NCBI RefSeq assembly: GCF_017515565.1
Contig: NZ_JAFWFN010000079.1
Coordinates: 1 to 32,569 of the forward strand
Source of the DNA: Halomonas sp.
GTDB taxonomy: Bacteria; Pseudomonadota; Gammaproteobacteria; Pseudomonadales; Halomonadaceae
DNA: 32,569 bases
Direction of reading: 5' to 3'
This document shows positions 17,798 through 26,442 of the stretch, piece after piece. The stretch's first letter is position 1. Each line of letters opens with the position of its first letter. A program made the position numbers and the translations under genes. The notes under the pieces were generated by a model. That model made no database searches. It was given only the letters and a program-made list of their open reading frames with translations, and had not been told where the DNA came from.

Positions 17798-18445
17798 ATG
17801 TCTGACCCTATTGCGACACTTCTCGAAAACAATCGCGCCTGGGCGGAACGCATGTGCGAAGAGGATCCCGAGTATTTCAAGCGCCTCTCCAATCAACAGA
17901 ACCCTGACTATTTATGGATAGGGTGTTCTGATAGCCGGGTTCCCGCCAACCAGATTATTTCACTGCCACCGGGTGAAGTATTTGTCCACCGGAATGTAGC
18001 TAACCTGCTCCACCATACCGATATGAACGCGCTTTCAGTGGTCCAGTATGCGGTTGATGTACTGAAAGTCAGCCATATTATGATTGTGGGCCACTATGGC
18101 TGCGGTGGCATTAAGGCGGCCGTCACAGGTGGTGAATGCGGTATGGTTGATTACTGGCTTCACTCTGTAAGAGAACAGTATAACCACCACCGTGAGTCGC
18201 TCAAACATCTGCCCATGGATGAACAAATCGACCGCATGTGTGAATTGAACGTCAAGGCTCAGGTTAATAGCCTATGCCGCACTAAGATACTCCAACTTGC
18301 ATGGCAGCGCGGTCAACGTATCTCAGTGCATGGCTGGGTCTACGGGTTGAGTGATGGTCGGGTTAAAGATTTAAAATGCACCATTAGCGGCCTTGACCAG
18401 GTAGAAACGCTGTATCGGATTGACCGCCTTCAACCTGGGGACTGA
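17798..18445 (+). CDS. can: Beta-class carbonic anhydrase
   Basis: The enzyme interconverts CO2 and bicarbonate, feeding carboxylation reactions at low CO2. The 215-residue product has all beta-class residues: zinc ligands Cys43 (IGCSDSRVP), His99 and Cys102 (GHYGCGG), and the Asp45/Arg47 dyad, numbering one away from E. coli Can. A GGAG lies close to the ATG at 17798; an in-frame ATG at 17774 would add eight residues without a better ribosome site. It is a single gene, convergent with the cytochrome gene downstream. Confidence 0.95.
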   Translation: MSDPIATLLENNRAWAERMCEEDPEYFKRLSNQQNPDYLWIGCSDSRVPANQIISLPPGEVFVHRNVANLLHHTDMNALSVVQYAVDVLKVSHIMIVGHYGCGGIKAAVTGGECGMVDYWLHSVREQYNHHRESLKHLPMDEQIDRMCELNVKAQVNSLCRTKILQLAWQRGQRISVHGWVYGLSDGRVKDLKCTISGLDQVETLYRIDRLQPGD

Positions 18446-18485
18446 CATCTAACAATTCTCTAAGTCTTGCTTACCCAGTCTTCGA

Positions 18486-18533
18486 ACAATTTAGTAGCCG
18501 GTTGACCATGGACTGAAACCGCCGGCTAATTGT
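18486..18533. repeat. Imperfect inverted repeat between convergent can and cytochrome genes
   Basis: ACAATT and TAGCCGG (18486-18501) pair with CCGGCTA and AATTGT (18522-18533), with a further GGTT/AACC inside. The structure overlaps the cytochrome stop. It lacks a T run on either strand, so it may mark transcript ends only as a stabilising or roadblock structure. Confidence 0.35.
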
Positions 18534-19038
18534 GACGGTAAGCGCGGTGACAGCTACGACAGCTCAGGCTCACATCTGAAAAAGCCCGCGTTGCTGCACG
18601 ATAGTCTTCCTGCTCAGCGGCTTCTACTAACACGGACACCTTCTGTTCTAGATCTTGAAAACCGGCAGCAAATTCGTCCCACTCCTCCCATATAGCCGGG
18701 CGTGCATCAGAGCCGCGACCATGGGTTCCCTCGATAAAGGCAGGCAGAAAATAGTCTTGGGTTGCGCGCTCCTGCAGCTCAGCTAATCGAGGAGCTGCAC
18801 CGCGTGCATCGCGGTTATTAACCAGATCGAACCGGAGCTGACGCAGTAGGCGCTCTAAGTCTTTTAGCTCATCTTGCCGCCACATAACGGCTTCACGTTC
18901 GCTAGCAAACGGAGAGTCCTCCACGGTTTGCGGCAAATGAGCTGCGGTTTCTTCGTCAGTTGAAAACGCCACGGCAGAGTACATTATACTCACCGTCGCT
19001 ATGCCACTCAGCAGAGCGTAACGGGCTAAACATTGCAT
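18526..19038 (-). CDS. Periplasmic class II (cytochrome c'-like) cytochrome
   Basis: A signal peptide (about 1-25, ending near SAVAFS) precedes a largely helical, charged domain and a C-terminal heme site CRSCH (160-164) seven residues from the end. A single CxxCH at the extreme C terminus of a helical protein of about 145 mature residues is the class II cytochrome c arrangement (cytochrome c' or c556 type). Its partner is unknown; electron transfer or gas binding are the known roles of the family. I chose 19038 because AGGAG lies 10 bases upstream and the signal peptide fits; the ATG at 19071 overlaps msrA. It follows msrA by 17 bases, so co-transcription is likely. Confidence 0.78.
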   Translation of the reverse strand: MQCLARYALLSGIATVSIMYSAVAFSTDEETAAHLPQTVEDSPFASEREAVMWRQDELKDLERLLRQLRFDLVNNRDARGAAPRLAELQERATQDYFLPAFIEGTHGRGSDARPAIWEEWDEFAAGFQDLEQKVSVLVEAAEQEDYRAATRAFSDVSLSCRSCHRAYRHN

Positions 19039-19055
19039 TATTGATTGGCTCCTAC

Positions 19056-19676
19056 TTATCCAATGGGGCAAGTAACACCCGTGCCTTTTAAACCACAGTA
19101 ACCGCCAGGATTCTTATCCAAATACTGCTGATGATAAGCCTCCGCGTAATAAAACGTATCCAGAGGTTTGATTTCAGTGGTGATTGCCCCTTTGCTGGAG
19201 CGATTAAGTGCTTGCTGATAAGCGGCAGCACTTTGTTGAGCCACGTTGAGTTGCGTATCGGTGGTGGTAAAAATTGCCGAACGGTATTGGCTACCAACAT
19301 CGTTGCCCTGGCGATTACCCTGGGTGGGGTCGTGCTGTTCCCAGAAAATTTGCAGCAAAGTTTCTAGCGTCGCTTGGTTTGGGTCGTAGATGACCCGGAC
19401 AACTTCAGTATGCCCTGTTCGACCCGTGCAGGTTTCTTGATACGTGGGGTTAGGGGTCGTGCCCCCCGCGTAACCAGCCGCCGTCACATAAACTCCTGGT
19501 TGCTGCCAAAATAAACGCTCCACCCCCCAAAAACACCCCATGCCGAGGACGATTTCTTCATAACCTTCCGGAAAAGGAGGATGAAGGGAGTGGCCGTTTA
19601 TCGTGTGCACTTGGCTGGTTTCGATCGCTGTGTCGCGACCAGGCAGTGCCGATGTTGTGTCAGAAAATAGCGCCAT
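19056..19676 (-). CDS. msrA: Peptide-methionine (S)-S-oxide reductase MsrA
   Basis: MsrA repairs methionine-S-sulfoxide in proteins. The 206-residue protein has the catalytic GCFWG (Cys48), the conserved GYAGG (68-72) and [11 protein letters not shown], and two C-terminal resolving cysteines at Cys194 and Cys203, the three-cysteine plan of E. coli MsrA. There is an N-terminal extension of about 40 residues, as in the E. coli enzyme, and no signal peptide, so it is cytoplasmic. A GAGGG precedes the ATG, and the start lies 12 bases past tamB, which places it in the tam transcription unit. Confidence 0.96.
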   Translation of the reverse strand: MALFSDTTSALPGRDTAIETSQVHTINGHSLHPPFPEGYEEIVLGMGCFWGVERLFWQQPGVYVTAAGYAGGTTPNPTYQETCTGRTGHTEVVRVIYDPNQATLETLLQIFWEQHDPTQGNRQGNDVGSQYRSAIFTTTDTQLNVAQQSAAAYQQALNRSSKGAITTEIKPLDTFYYAEAYHQQYLDKNPGGYCGLKGTGVTCPIG

Positions 19677-19688
19677 GATGCCCTCTTC

Positions 19689-22600
19689 TCATTCCCGTGG
19701 GTAAATGTGGGGGTCGCCAGAACGGGTGAACGTATAGATTAAGTCCACCGCTTGATTAGCCCCGGATACCGCCTGCACATATAAATTACGCCAGAGCGTA
19801 TAGCGAAGTGTTAACTCGGCAATAGGCGAGAAAATACCGACGCCATAGCTAATACGAATATCGTCGGTTAGCTGCCCGCTTACCGCCACTTGGCTCTCGT
19901 CGCCAGCACCCGTGGTATCTAGCGTTAAGTCATCAATGCCAAAGGCTTCGCCAATAGAACCAACCGCCCCCCCTGTACGACCAAGCGACATACCAATTAG
20001 TGCCGTCGTTAAGGCACTGTCTATTCCGCCGCCGGAGGCGTCAGGAGCACGTCCACGTAATAGATAAGAGAGTGCACGGGTTTCATCCATTGGTGGTTCG
20101 GAGAAAATTGATACATTGGGTTCTTCGGCATTTCCCGTCACACGCAGGCCAGCAATAACATCGTCTTCTGTGACGTCAGGATTGCGGACAGCCTCAAAGT
20201 CCAACACCGGCAGGCCAGGAGGGCCACTAAATAATAGCTGGCCACGGCGTATTAGCAGATCCTGCCCAAACGCCTGGAAACGGCCATCAACCAAGTTGAC
20301 CTCCCCAAATAACTGTAACGCGCCGCTATCCTGGCGAATTTCCAGCGTGCCGCCAAGCCCAGATTCAAGCCCATAGGCCGAAAACAGCATGTCGCGGCCC
20401 AGTGTGAGAGTAATTAGGACGTCTAATGCCATACCGGTTTGGGCTAACTCGTCGGCCGCGCTGGGTCCATCGCTACTTGCGCGCTCCTGAGCTAAGCGTT
20501 CGGCTTCACGATCATCGCGCTCGGTAATGATTACTTCATCGGCGCTTGGCGAAATCGCTGAGGGGGCTCGATCGCCTATCTCCAAACGTGCCCAGGGTAT
20601 GTCGACATTGCCTCGCACTTGTAACAGTTCGGGTGTCACCCTGATACGGATATCAGGCGCCGCCTCTAGGCGCCCGAATTGAGGTAGCTCTACGAGCAAT
20701 GGCTCTTGAGTGGCGCTAAGATCGACCCCAATTCGCCAGTTATCACCGGTGGGCCAGTAAGCGTCGCCTGTGATATTGAGTCGGCCGCGCTCTGCGGCTA
20801 AAAAGCCATCAATGTCACCCTGTTCGCCGTCAAAGGTAACTGCCAAGACGCCGTCTTGGATATCAATAGGGATATCTGGCCCATGAACACGAATGCTGCG
20901 TAAGGCAAGTTCGCCTTGTAAATCTGGTTGGCTGGTGGTGCCACCTATTTGCACGCTGCCATTAAGGTTGCCCTTTAAGCGATCCATTTCCGCCAACATG
21001 GGGCGATAGGGTTCTAGTGAGACGTTGTTTGCACGCAGCTCACCTTGCAGCGCCCCTTGTCCCATAGGGTCGTTGACCGATAGGTTCAGAGAAAGCTCAC
21101 CCGCTTCTGAGAGAGACAGCGCTATATCGGCATCTGCCCTCGCTTGGTTAGCGTCTATCTGAGCATCTACGTTGATGACCGGCAGTTGGACAGGCTGCCC
21201 GTAATTATTAACGGCAGTAATCGCTAATTCACTGAGTAGCTGTACATCAGCTTGCCATTGGGCTCCCCCTTGGCGCCAAGAGGCCACCATATCGGCGGTG
21301 GTATCGCCCTCAAAACTCCACTCTTCAGGCAAGAAAGGTTCTAATATTTCCATGGGCACTTCGCGCACAGTAAGCACAGCACGCCCTTGTTCAGCTGACC
21401 CATCGATGGCTTCTTCGGAACACACTAGCCCACCTTGCTCTCGCCGCAAGCAGAATGGTGATAGCCGTATCTGCCCACTGGCTAGGTTGTAGCTCGCGTC
21501 TAACGGCGCTTCCAGTCGAATATCACCTGCCTCGGAATCGATTTCCAGCGGTATTAAACGCCCTTGATATTGCTGGGCTTGCTGGTCAAATTGGCCATTA
21601 ATGGCAAGCAGCGCTCGGCTAAGTGGGCTGCTGGGTTCTCCCTGCGCATTAATCGTAAGCGTATGCTCGGAAAGGCGACCACTTAACGCTAGCGCTACGC
21701 TGGAAAGCGACTGCCCCCCCGCGTTGACCTGTTGTAAATCTAAATCAACGTCAAAGCTAGGATCATCAATTCCCGTCACGTCTGCGGCAAGTGACAGCTG
21801 CTCTACCCGATTTTCGGCAAAGCGTAGGCTTTCCCCAGTTAGGCGCGCCATAAGCGCTGGCTGAGAAAAACTGCCGCTTACCTGCACGCGACCAGTTAGT
21901 GTGCCGGCCAAGTCTGGATGCAGGGTTTGCAGCTGGCGCAGGGCGATATCAGCGTCTAAAGACATCGCTTCTTGGCTGACTTGACCTTGGGCGTTCAGGC
22001 GGTTTTCTCCTTGAGTAAATAGTAGCTCTTGAATATCAACTTCAAGATTACTATTCGCCTCTAAGGCTGCCTGCAACATCAGTGGGTACTCTTGCAGCTC
22101 CCCTTCTATGGCCAGCTCAGGAACATTCACTTCCCATAAGTCGTCAATCTGGCGCACGCTTAGGGCAATGTCACCCGTCAAACTGCCATTCAGCTGATCA
22201 ACAAAATGAGAAGGATCAAACTGTTCTAAGCGGATCCGTGAATCAATCTGGAGCGGCGCGGCCCAGTTAATTTGCCCTTCGCTACGTAGTAAACTCTCAT
22301 CGATGCGCAGCGTTAATGGCTCCCAGCGGAAGGAGGTAAGATTTCCGTCCCCGGAAATATTCACCTGCGTAGAAGGCACTTGCGGCCCTTCGGTGGTAAA
22401 AGCCAGTGAAAGTTGATAAGCCTCTAAACTACCCGTAATGGCAAGATCCAATGCGTCGATTGAATAAACCTCTTGCTCTTCCCCATCAGGTTCAGTGAGC
22501 GGCCATTGTAAATTTTCACTTTGCAGGCGAGCCTCAAAGGGTACCGTTGGCGACAGCGCGTCTAGTTGGCCACTTAGGTTTACATTCACTTGTCCGCTTA

Positions 22601-23699
22601 CCGCTAAGTCGGCATAAAGCTCAGCAAGGTCCCCAGATAGCTCAAGTACGACTTTTTCTCCCTCAAGCTCTGGAAACAGCTCTGGTAAGAAAAGTTCCGC
22701 CGTTAAGCGTGCCTCCAATGGATAATCCCCTTCTAAAAAAACCGTAGTTGTAAGTGATGCGTGAGCGTCGGGGGTTAACACATCAAGGGTATTGATCGTT
22801 ATCTGATTATCTTGTGTTTCAGCTTCTAATACTAGGCGTTCAACATGGTAGTCAAATGCACCTTCCAAGTTGAAATCAGTCACCGTTAAGGCTTCAAGAT
22901 GGAGGTCTATGGGCAGCGTAATTTCCGGCAGCGCTAGTCGCTCATCGGTTACCGCGGAGGCAGGTTGAGCCACGGCGGGAGTACCATTGTCTATGGGGCG
23001 TGCAGCAATGATAGCGCCATCGATACCTTCAGCCATCAGCGGTGTTTCGATGCCTTGAGTAAGCTGCACGCCAGGCGATGGAGGCAGGTAAAGCGTTGGC
23101 CGAATCAGCGCTGTGGATGCAATAGCCAGCTGGTTTCCTTCCGCCACGGCAGAAGTGGTAAATGTATCCCAGTTAATCCGTGTGCCATCCGCCAGCTGAA
23201 TTTGAACGTCGCTGATCTCAATGGAACGCAGTTCAATAGGAAATGGCAATTGAATGCGAGCCTGCCCGGAGGAATCATCATCAGCCTCGTCAGAAGCCTC
23301 TGCGTCACTGCCTAGCTGTATATCGGCTCCTTTAAGGCGCAGCGTCTCTAAGCACAAGCGTCCCGAAAGGACACAGTCATCCGCCCAGGCTAGCTCGAAG
23401 TCATCAATTTGAATGCTTGTATCACCGATAGCAAGCTGGAAGCCCTGGAGCGTGAACCGATCCAGCAGCGCCCCTTCTTGTTGTTCAAAGGTGAAATAAC
23501 CGCGTTGCTCGCCTTGTGAAAACAGCTGCCCAGTGCCCCACGGTGAGAGTGCAACCCCCAGCAGCAGCGCTACGAGACCAAACAACCAAAGGGGCACAAC
23601 AATAATTAAGCGAATAAAACTCCACGCCGCTAACCATAAGCGACATTTAGGCGAGAGCAGCTGACGTTTTGCAGGGCCCCCTGTTTCAACCTTAGCCAA
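19689..23699 (-). CDS. tamB: Translocation and assembly module protein TamB
   Basis: TamB is a very large periplasm-spanning protein anchored in the inner membrane that works with TamA in outer-membrane biogenesis; the family is also implicated in phospholipid transport. The 1336 residues show one N-terminal anchor (about 24-52; SFIRLIIVVPLWLFGLVALL), a long repetitive beta-rich stretch and the C-terminal DUF490/TamB domain (about 1000-1336; GNAEEPNVSIFSEPPMDETRALSYLLRG). The start codon is TTG at 23699, supported by AGGAGAG a few bases upstream and by the absence of any ATG before the anchor. It begins 9 bases after the tamA stop, the classic tamA-tamB pair. Confidence 0.95.
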   Translation of the reverse strand: MAKVETGGPAKRQLLSPKCRLWLAAWSFIRLIIVVPLWLFGLVALLLGVALSPWGTGQLFSQGEQRGYFTFEQQEGALLDRFTLQGFQLAIGDTSIQIDDFELAWADDCVLSGRLCLETLRLKGADIQLGSDAEASDEADDDSSGQARIQLPFPIELRSIEISDVQIQLADGTRINWDTFTTSAVAEGNQLAIASTALIRPTLYLPPSPGVQLTQGIETPLMAEGIDGAIIAARPIDNGTPAVAQPASAVTDERLALPEITLPIDLHLEALTVTDFNLEGAFDYHVERLVLEAETQDNQITINTLDVLTPDAHASLTTTVFLEGDYPLEARLTAELFLPELFPELEGEKVVLELSGDLAELYADLAVSGQVNVNLSGQLDALSPTVPFEARLQSENLQWPLTEPDGEEQEVYSIDALDLAITGSLEAYQLSLAFTTEGPQVPSTQVNISGDGNLTSFRWEPLTLRIDESLLRSEGQINWAAPLQIDSRIRLEQFDPSHFVDQLNGSLTGDIALSVRQIDDLWEVNVPELAIEGELQEYPLMLQAALEANSNLEVDIQELLFTQGENRLNAQGQVSQEAMSLDADIALRQLQTLHPDLAGTLTGRVQVSGSFSQPALMARLTGESLRFAENRVEQLSLAADVTGIDDPSFDVDLDLQQVNAGGQSLSSVALALSGRLSEHTLTINAQGEPSSPLSRALLAINGQFDQQAQQYQGRLIPLEIDSEAGDIRLEAPLDASYNLASGQIRLSPFCLRREQGGLVCSEEAIDGSAEQGRAVLTVREVPMEILEPFLPEEWSFEGDTTADMVASWRQGGAQWQADVQLLSELAITAVNNYGQPVQLPVINVDAQIDANQARADADIALSLSEAGELSLNLSVNDPMGQGALQGELRANNVSLEPYRPMLAEMDRLKGNLNGSVQIGGTTSQPDLQGELALRSIRVHGPDIPIDIQDGVLAVTFDGEQGDIDGFLAAERGRLNITGDAYWPTGDNWRIGVDLSATQEPLLVELPQFGRLEAAPDIRIRVTPELLQVRGNVDIPWARLEIGDRAPSAISPSADEVIITERDDREAERLAQERASSDGPSAADELAQTGMALDVLITLTLGRDMLFSAYGLESGLGGTLEIRQDSGALQLFGEVNLVDGRFQAFGQDLLIRRGQLLFSGPPGLPVLDFEAVRNPDVTEDDVIAGLRVTGNAEEPNVSIFSEPPMDETRALSYLLRGRAPDASGGGIDSALTTALIGMSLGRTGGAVGSIGEAFGIDDLTLDTTGAGDESQVAVSGQLTDDIRISYGVGIFSPIAELTLRYTLWRNLYVQAVSGANQAVDLIYTFTRSGDPHIYPRE

Positions 23700-23708
23700 A
23701 ATGCTCTC

Positions 23709-25565
23709 CTAGAATTCCGGTCCAATGGAAAAGTGCACACGCCAGTCGTCATCATTGTCAAAGGGATGAGCGACATCAAAGCGAATGGGCCCTACGGGTG
23801 ATATCCAACGCACCCCTACACCAGCACCGGTTTTGAGATCTTCTGGCCCCCAGTTATCGAAGGCGTCACCACTGTCCACAAAGGTTGCTCCCCACCAATC
23901 TCCTGTCACTCGCCGCTGATACTCAAGCGTTGACGTAAGTAATTGTTGCCCGCCACGCAAACGGCCTTCTTCGTTTTTGGGCGATAAACTCTCAAAAGAG
24001 TAACCCCGAACACTACGGTCACCGCCAGCAAAGAAGCGTAGTGAGGGAGGCAGTTTATCAAAGTCATCTGTTTCTATAGCACCGATACTCAGCCGTGCTG
24101 AGAATCGGTTGTCATTTCCAATGGTGCGAATCCACTCTGTATCTCCCGTTAGCCGGGCAAATTGAGTGTTGGACCCCCATGTGGTATCGGAATATTCGAT
24201 GGAAAGCTGCTGACGGTCGCCCCATAGCGGAAAGCGTTGGGGCTGTGTCCGCGTTCGAGACCACTGAATGCCAGGGTAAAACAACCAAACGTCATCTGAA
24301 ACGCCGCCCTGAGTGAAGTCTTCATAAGTGGTACGAAAGTACAGCGTTTGCACCCAACGATTTTCAAATTCCCAGCGTCGCGCTACTTCAACCGTACCCT
24401 CTAGCGATTGGGTATCCCCATCGTCTCGGTTACGCACACCATATTGAAGGCGATAGTTATCGCGTATGGGGTCTTCCAGAGGGATGTTGTAGACGCCAGT
24501 GAAGCGCTGTTCAGGTGCAGAAATATACAGGTCGTGGTTGAGGCTATGCCCAAAGCGGTTAATCCAGGGCTGTTTCCAACCAAAACGTAACCGAGGCCCT
24601 ACATCCGTCGCGTAGCCAATACCCACCTCAAACTGATGCCGGTCAGCGGGTTCAACGCTAACATCAATAGGTAGATGTGTATCATCTTCATCGCGCCGAT
24701 TAATGCTCAATGCACTGGCCAATGCTGCACTGGATAAACGGGGCCGCTGAGGCTGAGAGGCCGTTGCTTCGCTCCACCAGGGGTCCCCGCCAGAAGGTGG
24801 AGTAATGGAAAGCTCTTGCGCTGTTTCCAGTCGAGGGCGGACGGTTACCGATCTAAACCACCCTGTCTCTGCAAGGCGCTGGTTATAACGGGCTAAGGAT
24901 TCTGCAAGGTAAGGGTCACCGGTCTCAAACGTTTGCATTTGGCGCAGGCGCTCAGGCTCGATATGGCTGCCTCTAATTGAGGTGTTACCAAATTGATAAC
25001 GCGGGCCGCTATTGAAATCCATATAGAGACGAGCGCTTTCAAGGTAAGGTCTGACTTCCATTCTGCGATCAGCAAACGCCCAATCAAAGTAGCCTCGCTC
25101 AATGGCTAGGCTCGAAAACTGATTACGCAGCCTATCCCATGGCGCATGTTGTAAGGCATCACCTTCCCGCAATGGAAAGTTATCTAGGGCGGCCTGAAAA
25201 GGTGGGTCGTTCTGCGCATCGCCTTCAACATTAATCGAAAGCACTTCAATTTTCACCTGGGGGCCGGGCTCAATACGCACCGAAATCGGTGCTTGATCCA
25301 GCTCAACGGTAATGTCAGGTTCGTAGTAACCAAAAACGCGCATGGCTTCACGAGTACGCTGGCTAATTTCACCCTTTAGACGCACATCGGTGTACTGTTC
25401 TTCATCAATACTTTGTAGATAGGCATCGATATTGTCTTCTACTGGGCTACTAACCCCACTGATTGCTGCGCTTAGTGCCCATGTGGAGGGACTCAACGTG
25501 AAGAGTGGCAGTATCACTAAGCAAGCTGCCTTTTTGGCCACAGGCCATCGCCGTTGTTTTCCCAT
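23709..25565 (-). CDS. tamA: Outer membrane translocation and assembly module TamA
   Basis: TamA is an Omp85-family outer membrane protein that partners TamB. The protein of about 618 residues has a signal peptide (ending near STWA), POTRA domains (about 35-270, with VRIEPGPQVKIEVLSINVEG and LRNQFSSLAIERGYFDWAFA) and a 16-strand BamA-like barrel (about 315-618). The conserved FFAGGDRSVRGYSFESLSP carries the VRGY lid-lock motif, and the chain ends in phenylalanine, the usual barrel signal. Starts at 25574 and 25565 are both possible; the second has a better spaced AGGG. It follows the coiled-coil gene by about 41 bases. Confidence 0.94.
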   Translation of the reverse strand: MGKQRRWPVAKKAACLVILPLFTLSPSTWALSAAISGVSSPVEDNIDAYLQSIDEEQYTDVRLKGEISQRTREAMRVFGYYEPDITVELDQAPISVRIEPGPQVKIEVLSINVEGDAQNDPPFQAALDNFPLREGDALQHAPWDRLRNQFSSLAIERGYFDWAFADRRMEVRPYLESARLYMDFNSGPRYQFGNTSIRGSHIEPERLRQMQTFETGDPYLAESLARYNQRLAETGWFRSVTVRPRLETAQELSITPPSGGDPWWSEATASQPQRPRLSSAALASALSINRRDEDDTHLPIDVSVEPADRHQFEVGIGYATDVGPRLRFGWKQPWINRFGHSLNHDLYISAPEQRFTGVYNIPLEDPIRDNYRLQYGVRNRDDGDTQSLEGTVEVARRWEFENRWVQTLYFRTTYEDFTQGGVSDDVWLFYPGIQWSRTRTQPQRFPLWGDRQQLSIEYSDTTWGSNTQFARLTGDTEWIRTIGNDNRFSARLSIGAIETDDFDKLPPSLRFFAGGDRSVRGYSFESLSPKNEEGRLRGGQQLLTSTLEYQRRVTGDWWGATFVDSGDAFDNWGPEDLKTGAGVGVRWISPVGPIRFDVAHPFDNDDDWRVHFSIGPEF

Positions 25566-25606
25566 ACCTTCCATCCCTAACTAAACAGCAATTCGGTAGG
25601 CATTGT

Positions 25607-26440
25607 CTACCGGAGCATTTCCATCTGCGCACTAAAAGCTAGCTGTGCTTGGCGTACCTGCCGAATGTCGCTTTCTAAGATAATTATTCGCTGTGACCAC
25701 TGCTGCTCTAGCTCCTCCAGCGATGCCTGGGTCGCCATCGGCGACTCAGCAGTGCTTAAATTCTCGATGGTTGAGGAAAGCGTACTTAACCGCTGATCAG
25801 TTGCTTCACGCCAGCGAGCAAATTCGGCTTCTAGCTCACCGTTTTCGCTTGCCAGCTGGCGCTCAAGTGCTGCTAAGCGCTGCGCTGTGTTCTCTTCCAG
25901 ATGAGAAACCTCTTCAAGCAAGTTCTGCCGACCTGAAGTGCCCGACTGCTCCAGTGCATCTAGGGATGCACGAATAGCTGCCAACTGACCATCACGAAGG
26001 CTTGCCTGTTCCCGAAATTGTTCAAGTGACTGCGACAGCGAACTCACTGCATCATTTGAAACCAGCTCCTCGTTAGCCGTTAACAAGCCATAGAGCTCTT
26101 CACGCGTATTGGTAACTACCATTGCTAGCTGCTCCTGTTCTTGGAACAGCGTTGTCATCTGTGCTTGTACAAAGGTTATCGTATCTTGGGTGTCCGTGTC
26201 ACCTGAGTCCAGCCTAGCGTGAAGATTAGAGACTTCACCGCTTACGCGGTTAAACTCATTTAACAAGCGCTCACGCTCGTACCAAAGGCCGACTGCCGCT
26301 GCACCCAGCGCAATAATGATCACTACCATAACCAACCACAATGGCCATAGCCTTGGCCCCCTGCGGTGACGCAAGTGTCGCGCGGTCAAACTTTGATCCA
26401 CATCGGGAACAATGCGCTGGGACGAAGTGCTATTAGGCAT
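25607..26440 (-). CDS. Single-pass membrane protein with long coiled coil, function unknown
   Basis: I do not recognise a named family. The 277 residues consist of a basic cytoplasmic N terminus (1-30), one transmembrane helix (about 31-52; WPLWLVMVVIIIALGAAAVGLW) and an extracytoplasmic, Glu/Gln/Leu-rich region (about 55-277) with heptad-like spacing, probably one long coiled coil. Cysteine is absent. The start lies two bases after the upstream dehydrogenase-like gene and has GAGGAA within that gene's end. Lying directly before tamA, it may be an envelope scaffold for the products of this cluster, but that is only inferred from position. Confidence 0.75.
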   Translation of the reverse strand: MPNSTSSQRIVPDVDQSLTARHLRHRRGPRLWPLWLVMVVIIIALGAAAVGLWYERERLLNEFNRVSGEVSNLHARLDSGDTDTQDTITFVQAQMTTLFQEQEQLAMVVTNTREELYGLLTANEELVSNDAVSSLSQSLEQFREQASLRDGQLAAIRASLDALEQSGTSGRQNLLEEVSHLEENTAQRLAALERQLASENGELEAEFARWREATDQRLSTLSSTIENLSTAESPMATQASLEELEQQWSQRIIILESDIRQVRQAQLAFSAQMEMLR

Positions 26441-26442
26441 GG

